Assembly: GCA_022846035.1 (NCBI GenBank)
Contig: AP025580.1
Location: 682,001-746,000 of the forward strand
Source: Christensenellaceae bacterium
Lineage (GTDB): Bacteria > Bacillota > Clostridia > Christensenellales > Christensenellaceae
Length of the DNA: 64,000 bases
Reading direction: 5' to 3'
A program made the position numbers and the translations under genes. Shown piece after piece: positions 1 through 16,500 of the stretch. The notes under the pieces are model-generated. The model worked only from the letters and a program-made list of their open reading frames with translations. It did not search any database and was not told where the DNA came from. The stretch's first letter is position 1; each line of letters begins with the position of its first letter.

Positions 1-1
1 A

Positions 2-3000
2 GAGGGACTGGGCGAAGTACTGCAGGACATCTCCCCCATCACCGACTATTCTGAAAATCTCGTACTTGAATTTGTGGACTACAAAATTCTGGACACCCCC
101 AAGTATGACGTGGAAGAATGCAAAGAGCGGGACGTTAATTACGCCGCTCCGCTTAAGGTGCAGGTCCGCCTTTTAAATAAGGAAACGGGAGAAGTCAAGG
201 AGCAGGAAGTTTTCATGGGCGATTTCCCGCTGATGACGGAAAAGGGAACGTTCATTATCAACGGCGCGGAGCGCGTTATCGTTTCGCAGCTCGTGCGCAG
301 CCCCGGCGTTTATTACGGCGTGAGTAAGGACAAAACAGGAAAGGACCTTTTCAGTTCTACCGTAATCCCCAACAGGGGCGCGTGGCTGGAGTACGAGACG
401 GATTCCAACGATTGTATGTATATCCGCGTGGACAGGACAAGAAAGCTTCCCGTTACCGTTTTCCTGCGTGCGATGGGACTTTCGTCCGATACGGACCTAA
501 GAGACTATTTCGGCGACGACGAAAACGTCGAGGCAACGATCAAAAAGGATAATACCACGACGCAGGAAGAGGGGCTTTTGGAAATTTACAAGCGCCTGCG
601 TCCGGGCGAACCGCCGACGGTGGAGAGCGCGAATATGCTCATCGGGTCGCTGTTCTTTGACCCCAAGCGTTATGACCTCGCGCGCGTCGGGCGGTATAAA
701 TTCAATAAGAAACTTTCGATTGCGCAGCGTATCACAGACCAAGTAGCGGCTTCAAGCGTCATCAATGAGGATACGGGCGAGCTGCTTGTTTCCGCAGGCG
801 AGGCGATCAGCGCGAAAAAGGCGAAAGAGATCGAAAACGCGGGCGTGAACATGGTGGAGCTTTCCATCGGCGAAGACGTGGTGCGCGTGCACGGCAACCA
901 TTTTGTAGACGCGAAAGGCTACCTCGATTTTGATCCGGCGCAGGTCGGTATCAACGAGAAAGTATATTATCCGGCGCTTAAGGAAATCCTGGACGAGTGC
1001 GGCAAAGATAAGGCTCTTTTAAAGGAAAAACTGGCGGAAAGCATTTCCGTGCTTATCCCCAAGCATATTATCATTGACGATATGTTTGCTTCGGTGAGTT
1101 ATTTCTTAGGCCTCAAGCACGGAATCGGCGTGACGGACGACATCGACCACCTCGGCAACAGGCGTTTGCGCTCTGTGGGCGAGCTGCTGCAAAACCAGCT
1201 GCGCGTAGGCCTTACGCGCCTGGAAAGAGTGGTGCGCGAGAGGATGTCCATCCAGGACATGGACGTCGCGACGCCCTCCAACCTCATTAATATCCGTCCG
1301 GTGACGGCTTCCATCAAGGAGTTCTTCGGTTCCTCGCAGCTTTCGCAGTTCATGGACCAGACGAACCCGCTTGCCGAGCTGACGCACAAAAGAAGACTGT
1401 CGGCGCTGGGGCCGGGCGGCCTTAACCGTGACCGCGCGAGCTTTGACGTGCGCGACGTTCACCATTCGCATTACGGCCGTATGTGCCCGATCGAGACGCC
1501 TGAGGGACCGAACATCGGATTGATCGGTTCTCTTTCCACATACGCGCGTATCAATGAATATGGATTTATCGAAACACCTTTCCGTATCATCGACAAGAAA
1601 GCAGGCCGCGTTACGGAAAAGGTACAGTATATGACGGCGGACCAGGAAGAAGACCTGATCGTCGCGCAGGCCAACGAGCCTTTGGCCGACGACGGCGTGT
1701 TTGTAAACGAGCGCGTTATGTGCCGCGTACGCGACCAGATCGTCGAGGTTTCCAGAAACGAAGTGGACCTGATGGACGTTTCGCCCAAGCAGCTTGTATC
1801 TGTGGCGACGTCGCTCATTCCGTTCCTCGAAAACGACGACGCGAACCGCGCGCTGATGGGTTCTAACATGCAGAGGCAGGCGGTGCCGCTTTTGATCCCC
1901 GAATCTCCGGTGGTGGGAACGGGTATGGAATATAAGGCGGCTTACGACTCGGGCGTGCTCTCCATTTCCAAAAAGGCGGGCGTGGCCAAAACCGTAACCG
2001 CGGACAAGATCGTTGTCAGCAACGACGACGGCAGTGAGTCCGAATTCAACCTGATCAAATTCGCGCGTTCCAACCAGGGCACGTGCATCAACCAGCTGCC
2101 CATCGTGTATGAGGGGCAGAGAATAGAAGCGGGGCAGGTGCTGGCGGACGGCCCCTCGACAGACCACGGCGAACTGGGCCTCGGCAAAAACGTGCTCGTG
2201 GGCTTTATGACCTGGGAAGGCTACAACTACGAGGACGCGATGCTGCTGTCCGAGCGCCTTGTCAAGGACGACGTCTTTACTTCCATCCACGTGGAGGAAT
2301 ACGAGGCGGAAGCGCGCGACACGAAGCTGGGACCGGAAGAGATCACCCGCGACATCCCCAATGTGGGCGAGGACGCTTTAAAGGACCTCGACTCGCGCGG
2401 CATTGTGCGTATCGGCGCGGAAGTGCGGAGCGGAGATATCCTCGTCGGCAAGGTAACGCCCAAGGGCGAAACGGAGCTGACGGCGGAAGAACGGCTGCTG
2501 CGCGCGATCTTCGGTGAAAAGGCGCGCGAGGTACGCGATACGTCTCTTAGGGTGCCGCACGGCGAGGGCGGTGTGGTCGTGGACGTCAAAATCTTCACGC
2601 GCGAAAACAAGGATGAACTGACGGCGGGCGTCAACAAGCTCGTACGCGTATATATCGCACAGAAAAGAAAAATATCAGTGGGCGACAAAATGGCGGGGCG
2701 CCACGGGAACAAGGGCGTTATCTCGCGCATTCTCCCGATGGAGGACATGCCGTTCCTGCCGGACGGTACGCCTCTTGATATTGTGCTCAACCCCCTGGGC
2801 GTACCATCCCGTATGAACATCGGGCAGGTGCTGGAGGTACACCTCGGCATGGCGGCGCGCGCGATGGGCTACAAGGTAGCGACGCCGGTATTCGACGGCG
2901 CCAGCGAGGAAGATATTGAAGAACTGCTCGCCAAAAGCGGGCTTTCGCCGGACGGAAAAACGGTGCTTTATGACGGACGCAGCGGCGAGCCGTTTGAAAA

Positions 3001-3679
3001 CCGCGTAACCGTCGGTTATATGTATATTTTGAAGCTGCACCATCTGGTAGACGACAAAATCCACGCCAGATCGACAGGTCCTTACTCTCTGGTTACGCAG
3101 CAGCCACTGGGCGGTAAAGCGCAGTTCGGCGGACAGCGTTTCGGAGAGATGGAAGTTTGGGCCCTCGAGGCCTACGGCGCGGCGAACACCCTGCAGGAAA
3201 TCCTCACTGTGAAATCCGACGACGTGGTGGGACGTGTAAAAACGTACGAATCCATCGTCAAGGGCGAGAACATTCCGGAGCCGGGCGTGCCCGAATCGTT
3301 CAAGGTACTGATCAAGGAAATGCAGAGTCTGGGACTCGATATTAAGGTGCTTTCCGAGGACCGCGGCGAGATCGCGATCAAGGAAACGGACGAGGACGAC
3401 GGTATGATGATCGACATCAACATCGCCGGCAGCGAAGACCTGCCGGAGGGCGAGGGCGAATTCGACGCGGGCGATATGGTGATCGAGGACTTGGGCGATC
3501 TTTCCATCGACGAGCTCGACCTGCCCGACTTAGGGGAGCTTGAGGACGACGATATTGACTTTGACGACGATTTCGCGGACGACGTCATTCCGGACCTTGA
3601 CGACCTGGAAGAGGACATCGACCTGACGGAAGACCTCAATATCGATACGGACAGTCTGAAAGACGACGACATGGAGTAA
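2..3679 (+). CDS. rpoB: RNA polymerase beta subunit, 5'-truncated by window edge
   Basis: This is the beta subunit of DNA-dependent RNA polymerase. The frame is open from base 2, and the residues before the first in-frame GTG (base 74) already match RpoB, so the true start lies outside the window and about 1225 residues are visible. The fork and rifampicin-pocket segment [19 protein letters not shown], then [13 protein letters not shown], is intact, with the Asp, His and Ser that usually mutate to resistance in their sensitive state. The C-terminal motif [20 protein letters not shown] is present. After it comes an unusually long tail of about 100 residues rich in Asp and Glu. rpoC follows after 52 bases, as in all bacteria. 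Confidence 0.98.
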   Translation, partial: EGLGEVLQDISPITDYSENLVLEFVDYKILDTPKYDVEECKERDVNYAAPLKVQVRLLNKETGEVKEQEVFMGDFPLMTEKGTFIINGAERVIVSQLVRSPGVYYGVSKDKTGKDLFSSTVIPNRGAWLEYETDSNDCMYIRVDRTRKLPVTVFLRAMGLSSDTDLRDYFGDDENVEATIKKDNTTTQEEGLLEIYKRLRPGEPPTVESANMLIGSLFFDPKRYDLARVGRYKFNKKLSIAQRITDQVAASSVINEDTGELLVSAGEAISAKKAKEIENAGVNMVELSIGEDVVRVHGNHFVDAKGYLDFDPAQVGINEKVYYPALKEILDECGKDKALLKEKLAESISVLIPKHIIIDDMFASVSYFLGLKHGIGVTDDIDHLGNRRLRSVGELLQNQLRVGLTRLERVVRERMSIQDMDVATPSNLINIRPVTASIKEFFGSSQLSQFMDQTNPLAELTHKRRLSALGPGGLNRDRASFDVRDVHHSHYGRMCPIETPEGPNIGLIGSLSTYARINEYGFIETPFRIIDKKAGRVTEKVQYMTADQEEDLIVAQANEPLADDGVFVNERVMCRVRDQIVEVSRNEVDLMDVSPKQLVSVATSLIPFLENDDANRALMGSNMQRQAVPLLIPESPVVGTGMEYKAAYDSGVLSISKKAGVAKTVTADKIVVSNDDGSESEFNLIKFARSNQGTCINQLPIVYEGQRIEAGQVLADGPSTDHGELGLGKNVLVGFMTWEGYNYEDAMLLSERLVKDDVFTSIHVEEYEAEARDTKLGPEEITRDIPNVGEDALKDLDSRGIVRIGAEVRSGDILVGKVTPKGETELTAEERLLRAIFGEKAREVRDTSLRVPHGEGGVVVDVKIFTRENKDELTAGVNKLVRVYIAQKRKISVGDKMAGRHGNKGVISRILPMEDMPFLPDGTPLDIVLNPLGVPSRMNIGQVLEVHLGMAARAMGYKVATPVFDGASEEDIEELLAKSGLSPDGKTVLYDGRSGEPFENRVTVGYMYILKLHHLVDDKIHARSTGPYSLVTQQPLGGKAQFGGQRFGEMEVWALEAYGAANTLQEILTVKSDDVVGRVKTYESIVKGENIPEPGVPESFKVLIKEMQSLGLDIKVLSEDRGEIAIKETDEDDGMMIDINIAGSEDLPEGEGEFDAGDMVIEDLGDLSIDELDLPDLGELEDDDIDFDDDFADDVIPDLDDLEEDIDLTEDLNIDTDSLKDDDME

Positions 3680-3731
3680 GCGGTTAAATTTAGTAAATTT
3701 TTTGATAGAGCAGAGAGGAGAGGAGTTACCC

Positions 3732-7301
<3,570 letters not shown>

Positions 7302-7329
7302 GGCGCAAAAAAGGATTATGGTGAAACTG

Positions 7330-7364
7330 CAGGCGGAGGGGGGATTGACCCTTTCGCCTGTTTT
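7330..7364 (+). terminator. Probable terminator after rpoC
   Basis: A 12-bp stem (7330-7341 with 7349-7360, two G-U pairs) with a 7-base loop is followed by TTTTG. It lies 29 bases behind rpoC. The short U tract suggests partial termination, with read-through into the next gene. Confidence 0.55.
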
Positions 7365-7387
7365 GTAAATGATGGGAGAAAGTTTGC

Positions 7388-8194
7388 ATGAGCGAAGATA
7401 AAAACATGAGCAGGGAGCAGCGCGAATACAGGAAAACGTGCGTGATCGCGGACAGCGATCTTTGCAACTGGCTGGACAGGAAGGGCTGTTATCACTGTTA
7501 TATCAGCACCTTAAAGAGCGACGAGGAAAAAAAGACGGCCATGGAGCGCTGGAAAACGACGCTTTCTTATGTTCCGGACAACTTTGATGACCTGCACATG
7601 AGCGAGGACTGCCAGTTTTGCAAGGGTACGCCGCAAAAAAAAGACGGATACGCTTCTTTCGAGATGGCGCATCCCGAGCCGTACTCGGCCAAAGGCATGT
7701 TTTTCGGCATTGGCAAAAAGGTGCGTACGCCCGTGGGATCGCTGGTGACGGTGCAGGCGGGGATTTGCGACGACTGCAAGAAAGCGTTCCGCAAGATGGA
7801 CTATTTGCACCTGGGAATCTTTTTCGCGTTTCTGATAGCGGCCTTTGTCCTGCTGCTGATCCCCGCTTTCGCGGAGCCGCTTGTAGGCCTGTTTCCGCTG
7901 CTGCCCGTCCTGTTTGTGGCGCTGATGGCGCTGGCGGGATATTTCCTTGGCAAGCAGCTGGGATTAAGCGCACTCAAAAAAGCGTCGAAGTCGGTGAAGA
8001 TCGACGTCGCGGAGATACCTCTGGTGCGGCAAATGCTGCAAAACGGCTGGTTCTTCTTCCAGACGAACAACGGAATGCCGAGGATATACTTTAAAAAGAC
8101 GAAGTCGTATCCTTACCTGCGCAAGCCGTGCGAGCAGGCCGAGGAAGAGGAAGAGGAAGAGGACGACCTGCCTCTTGACAACATGAATATTTGA
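7388..8194 (+). CDS. Unknown zinc-ribbon-like protein with two membrane segments
   Basis: A 268-residue protein that I do not recognise. It carries CxxC pairs at about residues 34-37 (CYHC), 75-78 (CQFC) and 126-129 (CDDC), suggesting one or two zinc ribbons. Two hydrophobic segments follow at about 142-160 and 165-187, then a cytoplasmic tail ending in a run of Glu and Asp. The ATG at 7388 is preceded by GGGAGA. It sits between rpoC and rplGB, where most Firmicutes have nothing, behind a weak terminator. A membrane-anchored protein with a metal-binding head is the limit of what can be said. Confidence 0.75.
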   Translation: MSEDKNMSREQREYRKTCVIADSDLCNWLDRKGCYHCYISTLKSDEEKKTAMERWKTTLSYVPDNFDDLHMSEDCQFCKGTPQKKDGYASFEMAHPEPYSAKGMFFGIGKKVRTPVGSLVTVQAGICDDCKKAFRKMDYLHLGIFFAFLIAAFVLLLIPAFAEPLVGLFPLLPVLFVALMALAGYFLGKQLGLSALKKASKSVKIDVAEIPLVRQMLQNGWFFFQTNNGMPRIYFKKTKSYPYLRKPCEQAEEEEEEEDDLPLDNMNI

Positions 8195-8244
8195 GTGGTA
8201 TTATATTTAGGCGCGCTTTTTGCGTTAAAAAGAGGTGTGCGTAA

Positions 8245-8493
8245 ATGTATGAAGAACTGAAAAACGCCGAAAACAAGGTGGTTGGCTTAAAACAACTGCT
8301 GCGCAGCTTGGAGGCTGAGGAGGTCTTGAGCGTGTATCTCGCGGACGACGCGGACGAGCATGTCAAGGAGCGGGTGCTCCAGGCGATCGGCGAAAAAGAA
8401 GTCCATATTGTGAATGTGGAAACGATGGAGGAGCTGGGCGAGGTGTGCGGTATCGACGTGCGCGCCGCCTGCGCGGCAATCATTGACAACTAA
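8245..8493 (+). CDS. rplGB: L7Ae-like ribosomal protein (YbxF/RplGB family)
   Basis: An 82-residue protein of the L7Ae/L30e RNA-binding family, which binds kink-turn RNA. Its position between rpoC and rpsL is that of Bacillus ybxF, and size and sequence fit: an N-terminal helix, then VLSVYLADDADEHVKERV and a C-terminal CGIDVRAACAA. The ATG at 8245 has AGAGGTG upstream. The exact role in the ribosome or in riboswitch binding is not settled for this family. Confidence 0.85.
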   Translation: MYEELKNAENKVVGLKQLLRSLEAEEVLSVYLADDADEHVKERVLQAIGEKEVHIVNVETMEELGEVCGIDVRAACAAIIDN

Positions 8494-8612
8494 TTCCCTT
8501 CAGGGTTGCGGGGAGTTTTGGCTATATTCTAACAGTTTCCGGCAAATGGTTGATGCGCAGCCGTTTGGGGAACAATACTAATTTTGATACGAAATGAAAG
8601 GAAGGTGCGTGT

Positions 8613-8987
8613 ATGCCTACCATCAACCAATTGGTTAAAAAAGGCAGAAAGTCTCAGATCTCGAAGTCTGACTCGCCTATTTTGAAGCAGTGTCCCCAGA
8701 AGAGGGGCGTATGCATGGCGGTCAGAACGATGACGCCTAAAAAACCGAACTCTGCTCTCCGTAAAATCGCAAGGGTACGCCTTGTCAACGGCATGGAGGG
8801 TACGGCTTATATTCCGGGAATCGGCCATAACCTGCAGGAGCACAGCGTTGTCCTGATCAGGGGCGGCAGGGTTAAGGACCTGCCGGGTGTTAGATACCAT
8901 ATCATTCGCGGCGCTCTTGATACGGCGGGCGTTGCCGACCGCAAGCAGGCGCGTTCGTGCTATGGCGCGAAAATGCCCAAGAAATAA
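8613..8987 (+). CDS. rpsL: 30S ribosomal protein S12
   Basis: S12 of the 30S decoding centre, 124 residues. The family signatures [11 protein letters not shown] and [12 protein letters not shown] are complete, with the lysines linked to streptomycin resistance in their usual state. The stretch [11 protein letters not shown] replaces the more common NGIEVTAYIPG. The start at 8613 has AAGGAAGGTG upstream. It is first of the rpsL-rpsG-fusA-tuf string. Confidence 0.98.
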   Translation: MPTINQLVKKGRKSQISKSDSPILKQCPQKRGVCMAVRTMTPKKPNSALRKIARVRLVNGMEGTAYIPGIGHNLQEHSVVLIRGGRVKDLPGVRYHIIRGALDTAGVADRKQARSCYGAKMPKK

Positions 8988-9013
8988 GCTCGGGCTTGTT
9001 TTGAGCGGACTGA

Positions 9014-9520
<507 letters not shown>

Positions 9521-9554
9521 GCATATTTTAACAATCGTATGTAATGACGGGGAC

Positions 9555-9587
9555 GCGGTTTTAAAGGCAGTATGCTTTTAAAACCGC
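9555..9587 (+). terminator. Strong hairpin after rpsG, possible attenuator
   Basis: A perfect 11-bp inverted repeat (9555-9565 with 9577-9587) extends by three further pairs to a 14-bp stem with a 5-base loop. No U run follows, so it may act as an mRNA 3'-end stabiliser or attenuator rather than a classic terminator. Confidence 0.45.
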
Positions 9588-9599
9588 TAGTGCCGTTAA

Positions 9600-9821
9600 A
9601 CGGAGCATAAGGAACTTTCATGGAAAGTCCAGTGCGCTTTGCAGCGAGGCACACACGGCAGCGTGTACCTAAGCTTACAAGTGTAAAATGTGTGTGAATA
9701 AGCGGTAAATATACTGTGAAACCACACCATTGAAAGCTTGCGCGGGTGTATAATATACGCTGTATAAATGATGACCACAATAAGTTTGAAATAAGTTTTT
9801 ATCGAAAGGAAAGGAGATACA
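9600..9821 (+). promoter_or_regulatory. Structured leader and possible promoter before fusA
   Basis: The spacer between rpsG and fusA is 301 bases. Three small hairpins follow each other at 9611-9630, 9632-9652 and 9653-9666. Further on, a perfect TATAAT at 9749 could be a -10 box, but the nearest TTGAAA (9730) is only 13 bases upstream and the 17-base position has no -35 match, so the promoter is weakly supported. A clear AAAGGAAAGGAG ribosome site precedes fusA. Confidence 0.35.
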
Positions 9822-11900
9822 ATGTCTGGAAAATTTCCGCTTGAGAAAGTAAGAAACATTGGTATTATGGCGCATATCGACGCCGGTAAAACAACTGCCA
9901 CCGAACGTATTCTTTTTTATACGGGCAGGACATACAAGATTGGTGACACCCACGACGGAAACGCAGTCATGGACTGGATGGAACAGGAACAGGAAAGAGG
10001 CATCACCATTACTTCGGCTGCTACGACGACGCAGTGGGAAGGACATCAGATCAACATTATCGATACCCCTGGACACGTTGACTTTACGGTTGAGGTTGAG
10101 CGTTCGCTGCGCGTGCTGGACGGCGCTGTCGCGGTATTCTGCGCCAAAGGCGGCGTGGAGCCGCAGTCTGAAACGGTTTGGCGGCAGGCCGAGGGATATG
10201 GCGTTCCGCGTATGGCGTTCGTCAATAAAATGGACATCATGGGCGCGGACTTTTACAACGTTGTCGACATGATCAGGGAAAGACTGGGCGCGAACCCTGT
10301 TCCGCTTCAGCTCCCCATCGGCGTGGAAGACACGTTTAAGGGCGTCATAGACCTTGTGGAAATGAAAGCCATCGTGTATCCGGACGACGACCCGACGGGT
10401 ACGAAATTCTCTGTGGAAGAAATTCCGGCGGATATGAAAGAAATGGCGGACGAATACCGCGAAAAGCTGATCGAAGCAGTCGCGGACCAGGATGAGTCCA
10501 TCATGGAAAAATATTTCGCTGGCGAAGATATTTCCAAGGAAGAAATCATCAGCGTACTGCGCACCGGCACGATCGCGGGCGAGATCATCCCCGTGTGCTG
10601 CGGCAGCGCGTACAGAAACAAAGGCGTACAGCCTCTGCTCGACAAGATCGTTGAGCTCATGCCGTCGCCATTAGACGTTCCGGCGATCAAAGGGATAAAG
10701 CCGGGCACGGACGAAGAGATCGAGCGCGAGGCAGATGTGAACGGACCGTTCTCGGCGCTGGCGTTTAAGATCATGGCCGACCCGTTTGTCGGGAAACTCG
10801 CGTTCTTCCGCGTGTATTCCGGTAAACTGCGCAGTGGTTCTTATGTGCTCAACTCCACAAAGGGCAAGCGCGAGAGGATTGGGCGTATCCTGCGCATGCA
10901 CGCCAACCACCGCGAAGAAGTGGACGAGGTCGAAGCAGGCGATATTGCGGCGGCAGTCGGTTTCAAAGATGTCGGAACAGGCGATACGCTGTGTGACGAT
11001 AAGCAGCAGATTATCTTAGAGAATATGGTATTTCCGGATCCGGTTATCCAGGTCGCGATCGAGCCCAAGACCAAGGCTGGACAGGAGAAAATGTCCGTTG
11101 CCCTGCAAAAGCTTGCGGAAGAGGACCCGACGTTCCGCGCTTATACGGACGAGGAAACGGGGCAGACGATTATCGCGGGCATGGGCGAGCTACATCTGGA
11201 GATCATCGTAGACCGTATGCTGCGTGAGTTTAAGGTAGAAGCTTCGGTCGGCAAGCCGCAGGTTTCCTACCGCGAAACAATGACAAAGCCGGTCGACGTG
11301 GAGGGCAAGTATGTCCGCCAGTCGGGTGGTAAGGGCCAGTACGGCCATTGTAAGATCCATGTGGAGCCATTAGAGCCGGGCAGCGGTTATGTGTTCGAGA
11401 GCAAGATCGTCGGCGGCGCGATTCCCAAGGAATATATCCCGTCGATCGACGCGGGTATCCAGGAAGCGGCCAAGAGCGGCCTTATCGGCGGATTCGAGGT
11501 CATGGACTTCAAGGTTACGCTGCTTGACGGTTCGTACCACGAAGTCGACTCCTCTGAGATGGCGTTCAAGATCGCGGGTTCCATGGCGATCAAGGAAGCG
11601 TTCGCCAAGGGCGGCAGTATCCTTTTGGAGCCGATGATGAAAGTCGAAGTTGTTGTGCCGGAAGAATACCTCGGCGACGTTATGGGCAATGTGAACTCGC
11701 GCCGTGGGCGTATCGAGGGCACGGAAGCGCGCGGCGGCGGGCAGATTATCCGCGCGATGGTGCCCCTTTCCGAAATGTTCGGATACGCGACGGATCTTCG
11801 TTCCCGTACGCAGGGACGCGGTAACTTCACGATGCAGTTCGACCATTATGAACCGGTGCCCAAGAGCATGGTGGAGAAGATCACCGGCGAAAAGAAATAA
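9822..11900 (+). CDS. fusA: Elongation factor G
   Basis: EF-G, 692 residues, the GTPase that drives ribosome translocation. The G1 motif AHIDAGKTT, switch [12 protein letters not shown]3 DTPGHVDF and G4 NKMD are all present, followed by the domain II-V regions, including [20 protein letters not shown] in domain V. Length is normal. tuf follows after 71 bases. Confidence 0.98.
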   Translation: MSGKFPLEKVRNIGIMAHIDAGKTTATERILFYTGRTYKIGDTHDGNAVMDWMEQEQERGITITSAATTTQWEGHQINIIDTPGHVDFTVEVERSLRVLDGAVAVFCAKGGVEPQSETVWRQAEGYGVPRMAFVNKMDIMGADFYNVVDMIRERLGANPVPLQLPIGVEDTFKGVIDLVEMKAIVYPDDDPTGTKFSVEEIPADMKEMADEYREKLIEAVADQDESIMEKYFAGEDISKEEIISVLRTGTIAGEIIPVCCGSAYRNKGVQPLLDKIVELMPSPLDVPAIKGIKPGTDEEIEREADVNGPFSALAFKIMADPFVGKLAFFRVYSGKLRSGSYVLNSTKGKRERIGRILRMHANHREEVDEVEAGDIAAAVGFKDVGTGDTLCDDKQQIILENMVFPDPVIQVAIEPKTKAGQEKMSVALQKLAEEDPTFRAYTDEETGQTIIAGMGELHLEIIVDRMLREFKVEASVGKPQVSYRETMTKPVDVEGKYVRQSGGKGQYGHCKIHVEPLEPGSGYVFESKIVGGAIPKEYIPSIDAGIQEAAKSGLIGGFEVMDFKVTLLDGSYHEVDSSEMAFKIAGSMAIKEAFAKGGSILLEPMMKVEVVVPEEYLGDVMGNVNSRRGRIEGTEARGGGQIIRAMVPLSEMFGYATDLRSRTQGRGNFTMQFDHYEPVPKSMVEKITGEKK

Positions 11901-11971
11901 CACAGTGACAGGCAAAGCCACTGAAAGAACGAAATAAAAAAACAGAGAAATTATTTAAGGAGAACAAAGCA

Positions 11972-13183
<1,212 letters not shown>

Positions 13184-13207
13184 GCTACGGCGCACAAAAG
13201 ACAAGCA

Positions 13208-13239
13208 AAAGAGCAGGCCTTATGGCCTGCTCTTTTTTT
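13208..13239 (+). terminator. Intrinsic terminator after tuf
   Basis: AAAGAGCAGGCC pairs with GGCCTGCTCTTT across a 4-base loop, then a T run. It closes the str cluster. Confidence 0.93.
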
Positions 13240-13316
13240 GCGCGCGCGGATATTACGGATTTGAAACAACTTTAACATTTTTCCCATAGGTAAGGGATTT
13301 TTAACGAAAATAGATA

Positions 13317-13344
13317 TTGCTTTCCCGTAAAATGCGTATATAAT
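13317..13344 (+). promoter_or_regulatory. Promoter of the c-di-GMP riboswitch transcript
   Basis: TTGCTT (13317-13322), a 16-base spacer and a perfect TATAAT (13339-13344). Initiation would fall near 13351, just ahead of the riboswitch. Confidence 0.7.
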
Positions 13345-13371
13345 AGGATATAGAAGCAGACCGTTGAACGG

Positions 13372-13460
13372 TTTGCAATGATATAGTTTAGCAAACCTGC
13401 CGAAAGGCAGGGACGCAAAGCCACGGATCTAAGCGTTTTCGTAGGATGGCCGGGTTGCAG
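13372..13460 (+). promoter_or_regulatory. Cyclic di-GMP class I riboswitch (GEMM-I)
   Basis: The aptamer core is clear: GCAAACC (13391), a GAAA-capped stem, GGGACGCAAAGCCACGG, a CTAAG/TAGGAT tetraloop-receptor segment, then GGCCGGGTTGC ending at 13458. GGGTTGC can pair either with the upstream GCAAACC or with GCAAC at 13481, which suggests a switch feeding the terminator at 13493. It controls the surface protein that follows. Whether c-di-GMP turns the gene on or off cannot be read with certainty. Confidence 0.92.
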
Positions 13461-13492
13461 ATGTTATGGCAGTATCATAGCGCAACAAAACC

Positions 13493-13517
13493 ATACCTGT
13501 GAACGCAGGTATTTTTT
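13493..13517 (+). terminator. Riboswitch terminator hairpin
   Basis: ATACCTG (13493-13499) pairs with CAGGTAT (13506-13512), followed by a T run. It lies between the riboswitch and the coding start and is the likely expression platform. Confidence 0.82.
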
Positions 13518-13588
13518 AATTACAGGGCTTATGGAGAGGGAAGCCTTTTGCCCAATAACGCAACCATTAGTCAATCAAAGGTGAAGAG

Positions 13589-16500
13589 ATGAAAAAGAAA
13601 CTAATCGCCGCCTTGCTCGCGGCAGGTCTGGTGCTGGGGATGTTCGGTATATCGAGCGCGCAGCCCGCAAACGATTTTACAAACGAAAGCATACAGGAGG
13701 ACCAGCAAACCGAGCCGGAGGAAAGCGCAATACCGCAACCGGCCCAGACGCCTGCGGAAACGGCTAGTCCGTCCGCGCCTGCACCCACGGAGCCGCCGGA
13801 GGAAAACGCGCCCGAAAAGGACGCGCAAGGGCCGCTGGAAGTTCCTATCGTACTGCCGCAGACGAGCGCGAGCGCGTCTTTGCCCGCGCAGACGGAGATG
13901 GAGCCGGAGATGGAGGAAAGCGCGGCAGACGCGCAGCAGCCCGAGGCTATGGCGCTAACGGCTGACGGCACGGCCCAGGTTGCCAGTGAGGAAGAACTGA
14001 AAAACGCGCTTGAAAGCGGCAGGAGCGCCGTGCTCACGCAGGATATTGCGCTGGCAGGGCCGGTAACGGTGCCCGCAGGCGCGAACGTGGAGCTGGATTT
14101 GGGCGGCCGCGCCATTACGGCCTCCATTGCCAATCCTTTGGTAAACGAGGGAACCATGACCGTGCGCGATTCCGTAGGCGGCGCTACGGTCAGCGCGCCG
14201 CGCGGATGTATCCGCAACGTCGGTACCCTGTCGGTAAACGGTGGGCATTATATCACAACCGATAAAACGGGAGGCAGCGCGCTTTTTAACGGCGGCGGCG
14301 CGACGATGACAGTTAAAAGCTGCGTGGTGGACGCGGCCTCTTTCGCCATTGGAAATGCGGGCATGTGCACGATTAACGGCGGGGAGCTGCATTCCACGTC
14401 TTCCAACGAGACGCCAAACTGGGCGTATTGTATCAAGAGCACGGGCGCGGACGCGCGGCTCATCATCAATGACGCGACGGTAACGGGGATCCAGGGCGGC
14501 GTCGCGGCGGTGCAGGGAACGGTCAGGATCAACGGCGGGAACTTTTCCACTGAGCAGGGGAATTCCCGTTCCTTTTACGCCTTGTATGTGGCGGGGGAAG
14601 ACGGCGAGGTGAACGGGGACGTTTACGGCGGAACCTTTTCCAGTCCCAGGCAGGCGGTATATATTGGCAACGATAATACGAACGGCGACGGCGGAATCAA
14701 CGCGAGCGCGTGCCTTAACATTCACGGAGGAACGTTTGAGGGAGGAAGCAGCGCGCTCTTTAAATCGCAAAATACAGGAACAGCCTTTATTTCGGGCGGC
14801 ACGTTTCGGGACGGCACGGGAGACTCGAATATTGCCGGTTATGTGATAGACGGCTACGAGGCGGTGCGCGGCGAGGACGGCAGCGTGTCCGTGGCGCGGC
14901 GGCCAATGCCTGTGCGCAACGAAAGGACGGGCGAGACGTATGAGACGCTGCAAAAGGCGGTAGGCAAGGCGCTTGCGGGAGATACGCTGCTGCTGGGCGA
15001 CGACGTTTATTTTGGCACGACGACGCAGACGGGTTATGACGAGGACGGAATCGGCTACGGAACGTACGGCTCGCTTAGCAAATCACTTATCATCCGAAGC
15101 GAGGGCGCGGCGCGCACGGTTACGGCGACGTCCATCATCACGGTGAACAACGGGGCGCAGGTGACATTGGAGAACGTGACGGTGGACGGCGAAAACAGGA
15201 TCGGGACGAGCGGGATCAATATACAGGGCAGCGCGACGCTTACGCTCAATGACGGCGCGGTGGTCAGGGGCTGCGCGACTTCCTCGGGACGAAGCGCGGT
15301 CGGCGTCGGTAGCGTGGGCGGCACGGGCGGCGCGGGGAAACTCGTGATGAACCAAGGCTCGCTGATCACGCAGAATGTGAACTCCGGCGTGTGGCTGGAA
15401 GCGGATGGAATATTGGAAATGAACGGCGGCGCCATCTCAGGAAACAACTGCCAGCCGACGGCGATGAGCAAGCAGGCGTACGGGGTTGTCATAAGCGGCG
15501 GAACAGCCGTGGTGAACGGCGGCGCTATCACCGGAAACGGCCAGATAGCAGGAGGCGGGAGCCTGATTGCGGGCGGCGGCGTATTGATGAACCAGGCAAA
15601 CAGTACGCTTACCGTCAATGGCGGTACGATTGCAAACAATACCAAAAACGGCAGTATTTATGTAACGGCGGCAGACTGCACGGTTAACCTTGACGACGCG
15701 AAAATCACAGGAAACAGCGTGAGCAGTTACGGCAGCGTGGGCGGTTCTTCCTCGGCGGCGAACTTTAAGGTCAACATATCAGGAACGACGCAGATCGCGG
15801 ATAACAAATATGCGGGCGCGGCGTGTAACCTGAAAATATCGGCCAATATGACGGTGGACATCACAGGGCTGGAAGCGGGCGCTAAGATCGGCGTCACGCC
15901 GCAAAGCAAGGCGGCGGGAAGCGAAGTGGCAAGCGCGGGCGACGCGCGGTCGGTAAGGCCCGAATGCTTTGTGCCTGACAGCGCGCTTAATGCAAGCGTG
16001 TCTTTGGTGCGCGTCGGAAACAAGCTGGCGACGGGTTACGCGACCACGCTCAGCGCGGCGGGGCTTTCAGAAAACCAGTTTGAGTATACGGGGAGCGCGC
16101 CTGCGCTCGCGCTGCGGGAGATGTCGGTTACGGCGGCAAACAATATGGCGGTGCAGGATCCGGCAATCGGGTTCGTATATTACGCGGACGATAGCAGCGC
16201 GGCGGGAAAGCAGCTTTCGCAAGCGCCAACGGCGGTAGGTGCCTATTGGGCGCGGCCGGTATATGACGGAGACGCCGCCAGCTTTTACGGCGCGGGAGCG
16301 GGAGCGGACGCATATCGTTACACGATCGTGACGCCGGTCGCGGCCGTGAGCCTGAATAAGGCGAATATTTCGCTGGAGATGAATACAAAAGGACAGCTCA
16401 GCGCGGCCGTATCGCCCGCGGACGCGTATGACAAGAGCATTGTATGGGCTTCTTCCGATGAATCGGTGGTGAAAGCGGATAAGGGGCTGCTTACGCCGGT

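Noticed and set aside
1106-2290. Long open frame on the - strand inside rpoB, and many similar ones opposite rpoC, tuf and the portal
   Set aside because: They lie opposite strongly conserved genes, lack ribosome sites and family matches, and are expected by chance in GC-rich coding sequence.
9611-9670. GGAAAGTCC near 9622 resembles a conserved box of RNase P RNA
   Set aside because: The rest of the RNase P core is absent and the spacer is too short; only the nine bases match.
13400-13470. The GGGACGCAAAGCC region considered as a tRNA or other riboswitch class
   Set aside because: Motif order matches GEMM-I exactly and no cloverleaf forms.
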